This document shows, piece by piece, positions 1 through 10,052 of a stretch of DNA of 64,000 nt; positions within the stretch are counted from its first letter, which is position 1, and each line of letters opens with the position of its first letter. A program made the position numbers and the translations under genes. The notes beneath the pieces are model-generated. The model did not search any database, had not been told where the DNA came from, and saw only the letters and a program-made list of their open reading frames with translations. Source of the DNA: Ilyonectria destructans (lineage: Eukaryota; Ascomycota; Sordariomycetes; Hypocreales; Nectriaceae); the NCBI GenBank assembly GCA_020740775.1, contig JAHEWK010000011.1, forward strand, positions 806,001 through 870,000, read 5' to 3'.

Positions 1-666
1 AATAACCCTCTGGTGCACGGATTTGATTCTGGGGGCTTTTTGTTTCGTCAAGTGAGTCCATCGTGCGCTTTCTTTCAACAGTGCAGAGTACGGAGTGTCA
101 CAAATCCTCTAATCGCACTGTAGGTAGCCCTTCAGTCTCGCTCAAAAAGCTGCAAACGAGGTTAAACTTGAAGGATGCATTTGCCGCTCTAGCTTTTCGA
201 CTGAAATCTTGTAGCAGAGGTTGTTTGGCTTCAACGAAGGAGAAGCCACAGGCGTGTCGCAGTGGCTGTCTGATATACGATGCGGCTGGAGAGTTGTCGG
301 TTCACAGCGCGAGTCGTCTAAATGATCCCGGCATCTTGAGTTCATGAAAGGGGGGCAGAGATGCAAGCTTCCTCCAATGTACAATATGGGATGACATATG
401 GAAGTCATGCTGTCTAGGCGGAAATGAAAGTGGTAGACAACTCAGGCCAACTGCAATCGCTAGGTGAATTCACGGTACTCTGCATCCAAATGTCAACAGC
501 TCCGGGCAAGTACAAAAGCTGGAACAAAACATAAAACAAAAAGAGAAATCCGGTACAGTACAGTGTTTCCACTTCAACCCTTTTTCTTTGGCTAGCTCTT
601 CAATGGTCCTGGAAGCTATCGCCAATGCCACGTCCCATGCATGGCAGTACGAGCAAATGACAAAAA
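1..666. other. gene-free left edge
   Basis: I see no convincing coding region or RNA gene. The short open frames here have no recognisable domain and no intron logic. The stretch leads into the tRNA island. Confidence 0.6.
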
Positions 667-782
667 TGATGAGACTGGGATTCGAACCCAGGCCCCTTTC
701 GAGACTGCGAATCGTTGCTAGTTTGAATCAAACCTGAACACAGCGCCTTAGACCGCTCGGCCATCTCACCTTATTTGTTGGA
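663..782 (-). repeat. 120-bp inverted duplication, left arm
   Basis: The reverse complement of this block is identical, base for base, to 2927-3046. The identity covers a whole tRNA-Leu gene with its intron, 12 bp of upstream flank and the first four T residues of the terminator. Identity stops sharply on both sides, so the duplicated unit is essentially one transcription unit. Confidence 0.95.
667..770 (-). tRNA. tRNA-Leu(CAG), intron-containing
   Basis: The gene reads GGTGAGATGGCCGAGCGG at its 5' end. It has a seven-pair acceptor stem (GGTGAGA with TCTCATC), discriminator A, a long variable arm typical of class II tRNAs, and a T arm with GGTTCGAATCC. The anticodon stem CTGTG/CGCAG encloses the loop TTCAGG..T, giving anticodon CAG, which decodes CUG leucine codons. 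A 22-nt intron (711-732) sits in the canonical place, one base 3' of the anticodon. A T-rich terminator follows. The gene is identical, intron included, to the copy at 2939-3042. Confidence 0.95.
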
Positions 783-1689
783 TTCCGCCAACAGACTACT
801 GTAGATAAATGCCGCAGTGGCCCACGTAGACATCACCCACACGTAAACGCGCCCGGGAACAGATACTGCTCATATTTAATCACAGGAGGCAGACATTCTG
901 CGTGGTTTCGATCATTCTTTTCAATTTTCAATACTTTAGGCCTTGACTGTGATGATAGAGTGGTATTGACTAGCTGTAAAAGGGTTTGTCACAAGAAGGG
1001 ATTGGTCTTGTAAGTGAGGCCAACCATCCAATTTCCAATCCAGGACCGAATGACTTATTGTTCAGTCAAGAATATGTCTTCTCCAAGTAACTCTCAAGCT
1101 TATGTGAAGCGTCTTGCATAGCTTTCCACTGAGCATTGGAGAGGGAGATGTAATACTTTAAACTACAGTTGCGTCACAGCGATAAAATAACCCACAATAT
1201 GTAGCCCCCGGCATAGGTGTGTTAATCGCAGTTATCAAAGTCATCGAGTCCTTTTTTGTCCTTCAAGTCCTTGTCGAGGACTGCCACTCTCTCGGTTGGC
1301 CTCTGGCCAGCCACAAACAAGATCACTGATCTAACTTAACAACAGACCCATTGTTCCTGTGGCCGGAGTCATCCCATCAGCATCTCATGGATTCTTTAAA
1401 GAAAGGCCCCTGTACAGAGGTTTTTAGCTAGTAGATGAATCCCCAAGCTTGTATTCGTCGGTGGAGGACGACTAGCGGAAGACTCCACGCCTAAAGCATC
1501 CACAACCACCAAGCAACCTGACTCCACTACATCAAAATCTGATTCTAGCGGCTTTTCCAACCCTTCAACGTCGCAATTTGCCTTCTACACAATGCTCATT
1601 CGCTCAGAGATGCTTCGAGATGGATGTTACATCACAAAACGACGTATTGACAAAAAGAGAAGGCATTAACCACACATATAAAAAGATAT
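771..1689. other. tRNA-island spacer
   Basis: AT-rich spacer between two tRNA-Leu genes. I see no protein gene or repeat beyond the 12-bp flank shared with the other tRNA arm. Confidence 0.55.
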
Positions 1690-1795
1690 TGATACCTGAG
1701 GGATTCGAACCCTCGCCTATTACTAGACTGCGAAACGGCAATGTGGGAGAACCCATACCTGAACACAGCGCCTTAGACCGCTCGGCCAAAGTACC
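1690..1795 (-). tRNA. tRNA-Leu(CAG), intron-containing
   Basis: Second leucine tRNA with anticodon CAG. The acceptor stem GGTACTT pairs with AGGTATC using G-T wobble pairs, the discriminator is A, and the T arm is GAGGGTTCGAATCCCTC. The D arm and anticodon arm match those of the neighbouring copies exactly, but the acceptor stem, T stem and variable arm differ. The 24-nt intron (1734-1757) also differs in sequence. This is a diverged paralogue, not a recent copy. Confidence 0.93.
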
Positions 1796-2449
1796 ATCTG
1801 ATTGGTTGAGACTCGGGGAGTCTATTGTCCATTAGACGGGGCTCCTTGGACTGGAAATCATATCAAGACGTCCGTTGTTCAGTTGAGAATACCCTGTACC
1901 AAACCTAGTTGCCAGACTGCTATCATCTCTGGCTGTGAGAGGTGGGGTTTTGCGCCTGTTACTTTTCTAATTGCTAAACAGCTAACACAAGACCGGTAAC
2001 GACAGAAGCACGACGGGAAAGGCGCAAGGGAATGTGAAGGTGTAGTGTAGAGAGTACATTCGTATATCAAGGAGGCATTACCAATTTAGTTGTCATCGAA
2101 TTATACCCAATGTCCATAACCAAATCGAAATAAACGTTAGACTCCATAAAGTCTACCTCACATTTAATTTAAGCCAAGTAAAAGGGTACAGCGACGAGAT
2201 GCTGTCTCATTCTAAGATAAGACGCTAGAGAGTAATTTAGTTGAAAGTTAACACAGCGACCAATTAATTATTACAGTCACCAGCCAAAAAAGTCACAGTA
2301 CAAAGAAGAAAAATAAAACAAGCGCACAGACCACCACAGGTGCGCACACCCCAAGAAAATTTGTCGCAGTGAAATTTTAATTTGGATTGAAAATCGGATA
2401 AAACAACAAAAAGAGAGGATCCAAATCTTGAGAAATGGATAGAATAGGT
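1796..2449. other. tRNA-island spacer
   Basis: AT-rich. I see no gene in it. Confidence 0.55.
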
Positions 2450-2554
2450 TGACTTCCTTGGGATTCGAACCCAAGCCTCTTACGAGACTGCGAATTGTAA
2501 TAAGTTGACTAATCAACCTGAACACAGCGCCTTAGACCGCTCGGCCAGAAAGCC
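2450..2554 (-). tRNA. tRNA-Leu(CAG), intron-containing
   Basis: Third leucine tRNA with anticodon CAG. The acceptor stem GGCTTTC pairs with GGAAGTC, the discriminator is A, and the T arm is TTGGGTTCGAATCCCAA. The anticodon arm CTGTGTTCAGG/TCGCAG is shared with the other copies. The 23-nt intron (2494-2516) again has its own sequence, and the acceptor stem is distinct, so this is an older paralogue. Confidence 0.93.
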
Positions 2555-2938
2555 TATTGTTTGATGGAAGACTTGAGAGAAAGAACAGTACAAGAACCCA
2601 CAGCAATCCACTATCCAACAAGCGGCCCCCACTTCGCTCGGTTGCCCGGTTCTGGTCATTCATGAAGTGAGAGGTGGTAAACACAACGTCGCCCTTGCCA
2701 AGTCAACAAACATACGCTTTCAAGCAACTTCAAGCTGTTAGGACAAAAGTTGATTATAATAGCAGTTATTTAAGGCACCACTGCGCAGTCAAGAGCTTTT
2801 GTCGTGATATTTAGAATCAGATAAATGGATTGATCAAACACCAGAAGGGAGAGTTGCTACTCTGAAACATTGAGTTTGAAGTATACCCTGGCCCCAGGGC
2901 TCATAAGATCCAATAAGAGCAAAAATTCCAACAAATAA
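2555..2938. other. tRNA-island spacer
   Basis: No gene seen. The last 12 bases are the upstream flank shared with the inverted tRNA copy. Confidence 0.55.
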
Positions 2939-3046
2939 GGTGAGATGGCCGAGCGGTCTAAGGCGCTGTGTTCAGGTTTGATTCAAACTAGCAACGATTC
3001 GCAGTCTCGAAAGGGGCCTGGGTTCGAATCCCAGTCTCATCATTTT
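2927..3046 (+). repeat. 120-bp inverted duplication, right arm
   Basis: Perfect inverted copy of 663-782, about 2.1 kb away. It contains the complete tRNA-Leu gene at 2939-3042. Confidence 0.95.
2939..3042 (+). tRNA. tRNA-Leu(CAG), intron-containing
   Basis: Fourth leucine tRNA of the island and the only one on this strand. It has anticodon CAG at 2973-2975, a 22-nt intron at 2977-2998, a complete acceptor stem, discriminator A, and a TTTTGTCTTTTT terminator. It is identical to the gene at 667-770 including the intron. Identity in a normally fast-drifting intron points to very recent duplication or gene conversion. Confidence 0.95.
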
Positions 3047-3394
3047 GTCTTTTTGCACCCTATTGCCGCTGCTTTCATGCGGTGTTGATTTTTGCAGGCT
3101 TAAGGTCTCGCATGGCCGTGTGGAAAGATACTTTCCTGGGATGGGCGGATTTAATTGCCTCTTTTGGGACGTGCTGATTACATCATACTTTCTTACCCAT
3201 CATTCCGAGACCGCCGAAGGGGCCGAGATTGCTGAGAACGGTAATTTCTCAACGTCACTTGCAGGGGCCACAGGTGCATCTCAGGCATGAGCGATCTGAT
3301 TGAGCATTGTCCTTTGGTGCTACAGTAAAAGCTCCCTGTCAATACCTTCTCAATTCTGGAGTTCACTGCCAGAAGATCATTCGTGCCCAATTCA
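3043..3394. other. spacer and promoter of the Zn2Cys6 gene
   Basis: No gene seen. It must hold the promoter of the regulator that starts at 3395. Confidence 0.5.
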
Positions 3395-5588
3395 ATGCCT
3401 CCACAAAGCGCAGAACAACCCAGTCCAAGTCTCAAGCAGACACTCAGAAATCGACACCTGAGCCGCAATCGCCCGTCATGTCTGCCTTGCAGGGAACGAA
3501 AGGTCAGGTGCACCAAGGAGGTGCCATGTTCAACTTGCATCAAGCGTGGCCATCCAGACCTATGCACGTACAGGGACTCTACAGCGCGACAACCGCAACA
3601 TCACCATTCTTCCCAAGGACCACCGAGAGTCAGCCCAGCCACATCACAAAATACTCGGCACCCACAGAGAAGTGTTTCAGTGGAGCCATCCATTCTATAC
3701 GACCCGCAGAGCAGTACGACAAATAATGTTCAATATGAACATACCGCTAAAGACAGCGCAGGTATACATGACCCGAATGAACAAGTCGCAAATTCCAGTC
3801 TGTTAGACGACAACTCCTTAGTGGCCATTACCAGACCGCACTCTTCAGCTACAACAGACAACCCAGATCGAACAATTGCCTTTCAGGCCGGCATATTACC
3901 CCTCTTGGGTGCTACTCCCGAGGAACGAGCTTCAGATACCTCTCCATACTCGAGGGCGGCCCTCTACAACGGTTTCCCAGATGATCAGCTTATCCTCGAG
4001 CTATTTGATGTGTATCGCTCCCGAGTCCATCCATTTCATGCCATTACCTACAATCTAGACGAAATTGAGCAGAAGCTGTGCGTCTTCATCAACGATCGAG
4101 AAAGTGGTGCCAGTGCCAGCTCACCTAGATCCTTACAAGAGTCCCACTGGCTATGTCTACTGCATGCCATACTAGCGTCAGGGGCGCAATTTTCGGATTT
4201 CAACTTACAGCGTCGTTCTGAAGTGTCTCAAAACCACAGTAAGTCAGGCCCGGAGGAGTTGGTTTGGGGATATATTAGTAACGAGGCACAGTCAAGTTTG
4301 CCTTTGAGGCGCTCAGGTCGACCGATTACCTGGCTCGACCATCCAAATTCACACTCCAAACTCTTCTTCTACTTGGAAGCGCTCTACAGAATGACATGAA
4401 ACCCCAAGCAGCGTGGGTTCTTGGAGGGACCACCATACGCCTAGCCCAATGCCTAGGGGTCCACAAAGCATCGAGAAGACGCTCTCACTCTTTAATTTCA
4501 CCCCAAGAGGCATCATCCCTCCGGTTCGTCTCACTACTCTACCGTTTCAAGTTCTTCAGCTAACTTGTATATAGTATGGCCATTGTATGGCAAGATTCTT
4601 TGCTGTCCTTGGCTTTCGATCGTTCCCCAGGCTCCTATGATATGGATCATGAAGACGACCTACAGAAATTGGATATAGCCGCAAGCAGTGAGGGTCTCGG
4701 ATACCGGCCTGCCATGAACTGGTTGTGTCACATTTCATTGCAGTATCTATCTCGCAAGTCGACAACAGGGTCTAATCCTGATCCCAAGTCGATATTCCAT
4801 GACATGGAGTTAATCGAAAATGCTCTGCAAGGTCACCTCAAAAATCGGTCGTCTTGCACATCTATTCGACAGGTCCAGGAATTTTATGCGTTCTCACTTC
4901 ATAAGAATTTTGTGGTTGCTACGCTTTGTCGCTTATTCGTATCTGTCATCAGACCACCGGTAGAGTCGACAAACGGTGAAAGTGTGATCGGTCGCTTCCA
5001 GGAGGCTCTGAAGAGTAGCGCCAGGGCATATGTTCGCCTACGACATGTTGCTGGCTACGCGAGACGCTCTTGGGCGTCGATCCATAACGGACTATCGTCG
5101 GTCCTTCTGTTAAGTCTTATGAAAGAAACGAGAAACACTGCGGATACTCGCGAGCTTCAAATTGAGTTAATCAATAGTCTTGTAGAAGCAGATGCTGGCT
5201 CCGAATCTGTTGGAGGAATCGACTCCACGGCACATCAACTTTCCGACACGCATAAAAAAGCTCTAGATGCGCTCAAAAGGCTCAAATGCATGTCAGACCA
5301 GGATAGAAACACAGAGATGTCCCGAAACCCTCTAGAAGGTGGTTCAGATGAGATGAATACATTTCCCAATGAAATCGATGCATCTGCCTCGTCGGATTAT
5401 TTTACTCAACTAGAGTAAGCTATTACATGTCTTCTGGAGAAAACTACTAACAAAGATGCAGGTCCTGGAATATGGAAGATTGTTTTCAGTCTTTCGATGA
5501 AACAATTGCCCCTTGGGATATTTCTGGTCCCATCATGCCAAATCAGTATCCAGAAGTTGAAGATTTCTTGTATCAGTCACTTAGTTAA
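3395..5588 (+). CDS. Zn2Cys6 transcription factor, SdrA-like by position
   Basis: Exons 3395-4238, 4292-4523, 4575-5414 and 5462-5588 give about 680 residues. The DNA-binding cluster C-x2-C-x6-C-x5-C-x2-C-x8-C lies at residues 29-57. The middle contains a fungal-specific transcription factor domain; splicing out 4239-4291 restores the typical block ending LLLLGSALQNDMKPQAAW. The second intron (4524-4574) has an AGCTAAC branch site and the third (5415-5461) has ACTAAC. A GTG 12 nt upstream is not a plausible eukaryotic start, so I chose the ATG at 3395. It ends only 10 bp from the stop of the convergent fdc1 gene. In Aspergillus the linked sorbate/cinnamate decarboxylase genes are controlled by the Zn2Cys6 factor SdrA, and the same arrangement here makes this a likely functional counterpart. 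Orthology itself is inferred. Confidence 0.85.
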
Positions 5589-5598
5589 TCATACCATT

Positions 5599-7220
5599 CT
5601 ACTTCTTATAGCCCAAGGTCTCCCACTTCTCAAGCACCTTAGCCTGAATATCTTCAGGAAATGACTCCTTGAAATCAGCTGTTTCCCAATTCTTGCCTGT
5701 AGTATACTCAACAGGTAGCAAACAATCCGAAACCACCTTGCCTCCCATCGTCTTCGACCCGTTTCCATGAGACATGTAAGGAATGAGGGGGAAGCCACGA
5801 ACATTCTCGAAGTTATACTCATCAGTTCCAGGACGACAACGGGTGCAGAAGGCCCAAATGACATCCTTGAAGTTATAGATGTCGATATCCTCGCCAACGA
5901 TGAGAAGTCGATGAATTGTGTACCCGGCTTTGTGGCTGAATACGATGTCGCCAATTTTGCGGCAAAATTCTTCTGGTGTAGTCTTCAATGCTCGTAGCTT
6001 TGTTGCATCAACCTGAAGAGCAACCCAAGTGACCTGGGACTCCAATGGCGAGAACGATTCGGTGATAGGAAGGCCTTGAGACTTCAGCAGATACCCAATT
6101 TCAGCGGCGGCAAGAGGGCCAATCATTGTGTGCTATTAGGTTAGTATAACTTCAGACGATGTTAAGAATGAATATGCTTACTGTCTCATCTGACAAACGT
6201 CCACAGTTAGACACTGGCAAGATAGCATCCTTTCTGTGTGTTATCATGTCGACCCGATATTTGGGCTGGGGGTGGGAATCCCCGGGGAAGGTATAACTAA
6301 TCACTGTCAGTAATATACTGCTGCGGTTAAAGGACATGATCTTACCCATGCATTTCGCCAAAAGGACCCTCTGGAACCCTATCGGTTATCGAGCAAACTC
6401 CCTCGAAAACAATTTCAGAGTTGGCGGGAACAAGGAGGTCGTTAGTCTCGCACTTGACAACCTCAATTGGCGAGCCAGCAAGAGACCCGATGTACTCTGC
6501 CTCGGACAGGCCATCAGGCAGAGGCATGCTAGCCGCCATTATAGCAGCTGGGGGCACACCGAATGCCAGGGCCCACGGCATGTCTTTTCCTGCTTTCTTC
6601 CACATCTGGTGAATCTGCCAAATATGTTGAGGCTCGATAACCAAGCCCGCCAAATGTTGTTTGTCGTAAACCATAGCCCGCGCGATGGACCAATTTGTCC
6701 ACTTCCCATCAGGTGACTGGACAATATGCATGCCGTATGTCTGGACATATTTTCCTCCATCGGACTGATGCAGAAGAGGAGCCGGCAGCGTGGTGAGATC
6801 GAATTGGTCTGGAGTGAGGCGGAACTCCTTGCAAGGGCCATTCTCGACTACGACAGGTGGAATAGGATTGGCTGTCTTGCTAGCAACCATTTTGTCGAGA
6901 ATCTCCTTGATCGTAGCAGAAGGTGGCAAACCCAAGTGTCGAGCAAGACGACCATATTTCTGCGTCGGGTCAGACCTGAGAGAGTTGGGAGCACCCAGGA
7001 TACGCCACAAGCCGTTTTCGTTCCGGCCTTTCAGCTTGTTGAATAGGGGAGCTCTTTCATCATTCTCGCAGACCTTGCGAATGATGGCGCCGACCTCCAG
7101 ATCAGCATCGCATTCTTCGTTTATTTCGACGAGATCGTTGTCATCCTTCAGTGCTTGGACAAAGGACCGGAAGTTCAGGTGAGGAGCGTCTTGGGGGGAT
7201 TGTTCTTGAAGGGAAGCCAT
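5599..7220 (-). CDS. fdc1: UbiD-family ferulic/cinnamic acid decarboxylase
   Basis: Exons 7220-6346, 6296-6182 and 6132-5599 give 507 residues, the usual length of Fdc1. The enzyme removes CO2 from phenylacrylic or sorbic-type acids using prenylated FMN supplied by Pad1. The cofactor and active-site residues of the Aspergillus niger enzyme appear conserved: N176 and R181 in [10 protein letters not shown]199 in EPQHIW, and the catalytic pair E284/E289 in [10 protein letters not shown]. Splicing joins GEMHG to YTFPGD and SDET to HTMIG, both conserved in the family. Introns are 49 nt each. The gene diverges from pad1 across a shared promoter and converges on the Zn2Cys6 gene. I see no targeting peptide, so it is probably cytosolic. 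Confidence 0.95.
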
Positions 7221-7733
7221 GGTTGATAACTGACGGGTCGGTTGAAACTTATGGAGAGGAACTTATTGTAGTCAAGCATAAGTAATACTTCACTTTCATT
7301 TTCGTGCGGCGATATCAAAGGTATTTATACACGTCCAGACACATAGAATGAAGATCATGAGGCGTACGATGACCGTCGCTCCGAGTTGACCGAGATCCTC
7401 AACTCCACCCCGAGGCCCCCGAGGCCCCCGAATTACGCGAATTTGCCGAGCCATGCAGAGCATCGGTTAGTAATGACTTAAAGTACCATATTGAATAATT
7501 AAAATGCCGCTTCTGGCCCCATCTCAGCATCCGAGTTGTCCGAGTGACCCGAGATCAAGCTGGGATATAAACCAAGGGTAGTTCCCAGGTAAGATAGGCA
7601 TCCAACATCAACAAAACAAGTCATCAATCGATCTTTTCAAGAAGCCAAGACCTCGTCCATTTCTTGATTTATCTTAATTATCCTTCCCATCTCTCATTCA
7701 TAAAACAGGGTGTCCCTTAACACGGCAAGCATC
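7221..7733. promoter_or_regulatory. shared divergent fdc1/pad1 promoter with CCGAG repeats
   Basis: The start codons of fdc1 and pad1 face away from each other across 513 bp. Eight CCGAG pentamers lie here in one orientation, at 7381, 7390, 7410, 7419, 7446, 7531, 7540 and 7549. Two are parts of the near-identical 14-mers CCGAGTTGACCGAG (7381-7394) and CCGAGTTGTCCGAG (7531-7544), exactly 150 bp apart. Each is followed within a few bases by GAGATC. Zn2Cys6 factors bind CGG-type triplets, and CTCGG on the other strand contains one, so the repeats are good candidates for the binding site of the neighbouring regulator. That link is inference. Confidence 0.6.
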
Positions 7734-8324
7734 ATGCCCTCGTCTCACCCCCGAAAAAGAATCATCGTCGCCATCACAGGGGCTACAGGGGCTGAAATCG
7801 GCATCTACCTTCTGCAAACTTTGAGAAAGCTCAACGTCGAAACTCATCTGATCATCAGCAAGTGGGCCGCTGAGACGATCAAATACGAGACGGATTACAC
7901 ACCCGCCGCTGTCAAGGCCCTAGCGGACTTTTCCTACAACTCACACGACCTGGCGGCTCCCATTTCAAGTGGCTCTTACAAGGTGGATGGCATGATCGTG
8001 GTTCCGTGCTCTGTCAAGACTCTTGCGGCTATCAATGCTGGAATTTGCGACGAGCTCATCACTCGGGCAGCTGATGTATGCCTTAAAGAACGGAGGCGGC
8101 TTGTTCTATCAGTTAGAGAGACGCCTTTAAGTGAGATTCATCTGCGAAATATGTTGGATGTAACACGAGCTGGAGGTATTATTGCGCCTCCAGTGGTAGG
8201 GTTCTACACAAAGCCAGCGTCAGTGGAAGACGTCGTTTGTCAAATGGTCGGCCGGTTATTGGATCTCTTCGACCTGGATTCTGGGAATTTCGAGAGATGG
8301 AGTGGTATAAATAATAAAATTTAA
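7734..8324 (+). CDS. pad1: UbiX/Pad1 flavin prenyltransferase
   Basis: A single exon encodes 196 residues. The enzyme joins a dimethylallyl group to FMN, making the prenyl-FMN cofactor of UbiD-type decarboxylases. The N-terminal strand and flavin loop read RIIVAITGATGAEIGIYLL (residues 9-27), close to yeast Pad1. The block GMIVVPCSVKTLAAINAGICDELI and the later RRRLVLSVRETPLSEIHL are family hallmarks. The first ATG after an upstream GTG in the same frame is at 7734, and I chose it. No mitochondrial presequence is visible, which suggests a role in acid detoxification with Fdc1 and not ubiquinone synthesis, though this is inference. The gene lies head to head with fdc1. Confidence 0.95.
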   Translation: MPSSHPRKRIIVAITGATGAEIGIYLLQTLRKLNVETHLIISKWAAETIKYETDYTPAAVKALADFSYNSHDLAAPISSGSYKVDGMIVVPCSVKTLAAINAGICDELITRAADVCLKERRRLVLSVRETPLSEIHLRNMLDVTRAGGIIAPPVVGFYTKPASVEDVVCQMVGRLLDLFDLDSGNFERWSGINNKI

Positions 8325-8563
8325 TATTTCATGTGTAAATACTTAGCTTCTTTCAAAATGATTAAATAGACTTCCTGCAAACTCTTCATACAGGTCAAAT
8401 CAACGCAAAAGGGGTAATTCGCAACGACAATACAGAATTAGATACGATGCCCAACACCAGCAGTATCTCAGCAAGACCCCTAAATAACCAGCTCTGCCAC
8501 TTTCTATAGACGGCATTTGCAACAGAACGGCAATAGTTGATGTGTTATGACCAGCCTATCTAA

Positions 8564-9662
8564 TTAATCAATCTGAGCCCCAACCTCCGCACACGCCGAT
8601 TTAAGACGAGCCTCATCCCAGCCATCCCAACTGCCCACAGTCTCGGGCAAAATATTACCACTGCATCGATACCCACCCTTTTGAAGTAACTCATTGATAC
8701 CAGGGCCATTGGAAAACGCTATCACGCGAACAAACTTGCTGTCGATTTCGGCAGTAAAAAATTCCCTCGCCGAAACCACAACTGTCTGGCCTTCTCGCAA
8801 AACAGTCCATTCAGAATCCCCCCTGCGCTTGAGTTTAAAGAGGCCCTCTATGACGCAAAAGCAGTGGTCTACTGAAGTGAAGCTCATATATCGTTCAAAG
8901 AATGGCCTTCCAGGATAGCCAGATGATGACTCCAAGGCGGAAATGTAAAATTTCCCATTGGATTGGGCGGTAGTGATGAATGGGCGCGACAACACTCCAC
9001 CGAACATCCACTGCGGGCCGGTATTCGCACGAAGAAAGTAGGGTTGTCTGGCTTCCGGTAACCGGTTTTCTGTCTCAAGCCAAGGGGACAGCTCTGGAGG
9101 CCGGTAGTCATCATCCGGGAAATCAAGATCAAAGCCCGAGGGCGGTTCCTTTTGTAGGGTGGCATTGTCTTTCGATGCCGTCAAGATGCCGTCAAATTCC
9201 TCGCCCATAGCCCGGAATAGATCGACTTGATCTCCTGGACTTGTGAGAGCTAGCAGTTCTGTATATGGTCCAAGTGGCTTGAAACCATACACATACCCCT
9301 GTACTCGGCGGTCAGCTCTCCATGGGCAGAATAATAGAGAGGAAACAAGCCTATCTTACAGAAGGCACAAAGGCAAAATCTCCAGGGTACAAGTCGCGGC
9401 ATTCGTCTTCAATCCAGAGTCTCAGACACCCCTTTGTCACAATGAAAGCGTTTTCGGCATACGCGTGCCGACAAGAGTCAGAACCATCAGTTGAGACACC
9501 TGCCCTATAGTATACGGCGATCCTATGATCCATTTCTTTTTGAGAGGCAAGAATTCGGAACACGCTGTTGGTGCCAGGTATCGCAATACGCTCCCCCTCG
9601 AGTTGGTCAAGCACATAGCTGCTTCTCTGGCCTGGAGGGGCGGCGGACTTTGGGATGGTCAT
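8564..9662 (-). CDS. bicupin related to quercetin 2,3-dioxygenase, metal ligands lost
   Basis: Exons 9662-9360 and 9298-8564 give 345 residues, the length of fungal quercetinases. The first cupin (about residues 30-125) has the pattern HAYAENAFIVTKG, then LYPGDFAFVPSG, with the splice joining FVPS to GYVYGF. The second cupin (about 195-300) has VDHCFCVIEGLFKLK. Aligned by eye to Aspergillus quercetinase, the metal ligands H66, H68 and H112 are replaced by S, R and Y, and only the glutamate is kept. It may therefore be non-catalytic, or a sensor or binding protein. It is transcribed towards pad1 and ends 239 bp from it, so it probably belongs to the decarboxylation cluster. Substrate unknown. 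Confidence 0.75.
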
Positions 9663-10052
9663 CCTTCAGCAAATCGTCGGTGAGTGGGTGGCGAAAGACT
9701 GCGCTGGTGAGAAAACACTAATATAGCAGTGCAAAAGCTCACCATACACAGGCAAAACGTCTGACGTTAGTAGAGCGCCAGGGGTTATCTATTTAGCCAC
9801 TGTAGCAATTGGGCTTGGGGGTTAAGGAGGTGACTTGCTCAAATTCCTACCCCATTTTGACCTCAATCCCCTGCTAGTGGCCGGATTAACGAATGACCCG
9901 GCTGACCGGATAGCGAGGGAGGCGATGCTCAGAGGTGTAATTTACAGAGGTTTTTTGTTTGTGTGAATATTATTACATATAACTGCGGATAGCAATGCTC
10001 GGGTATTCCTGTGTCATTTGACACATCTATAGTTCCTACCGACCTTGGGCTC
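9663..10052. promoter_or_regulatory. promoter side of the bicupin gene
   Basis: 390 bp upstream of the bicupin start and downstream of the MutY stop. It contains three CCGG elements within 31 bp (9881, 9898 and 9906), two of them extended to CCGGAT. These are CGG-containing sites that could bind a Zn2Cys6 factor. The assignment is speculative. Confidence 0.35.
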
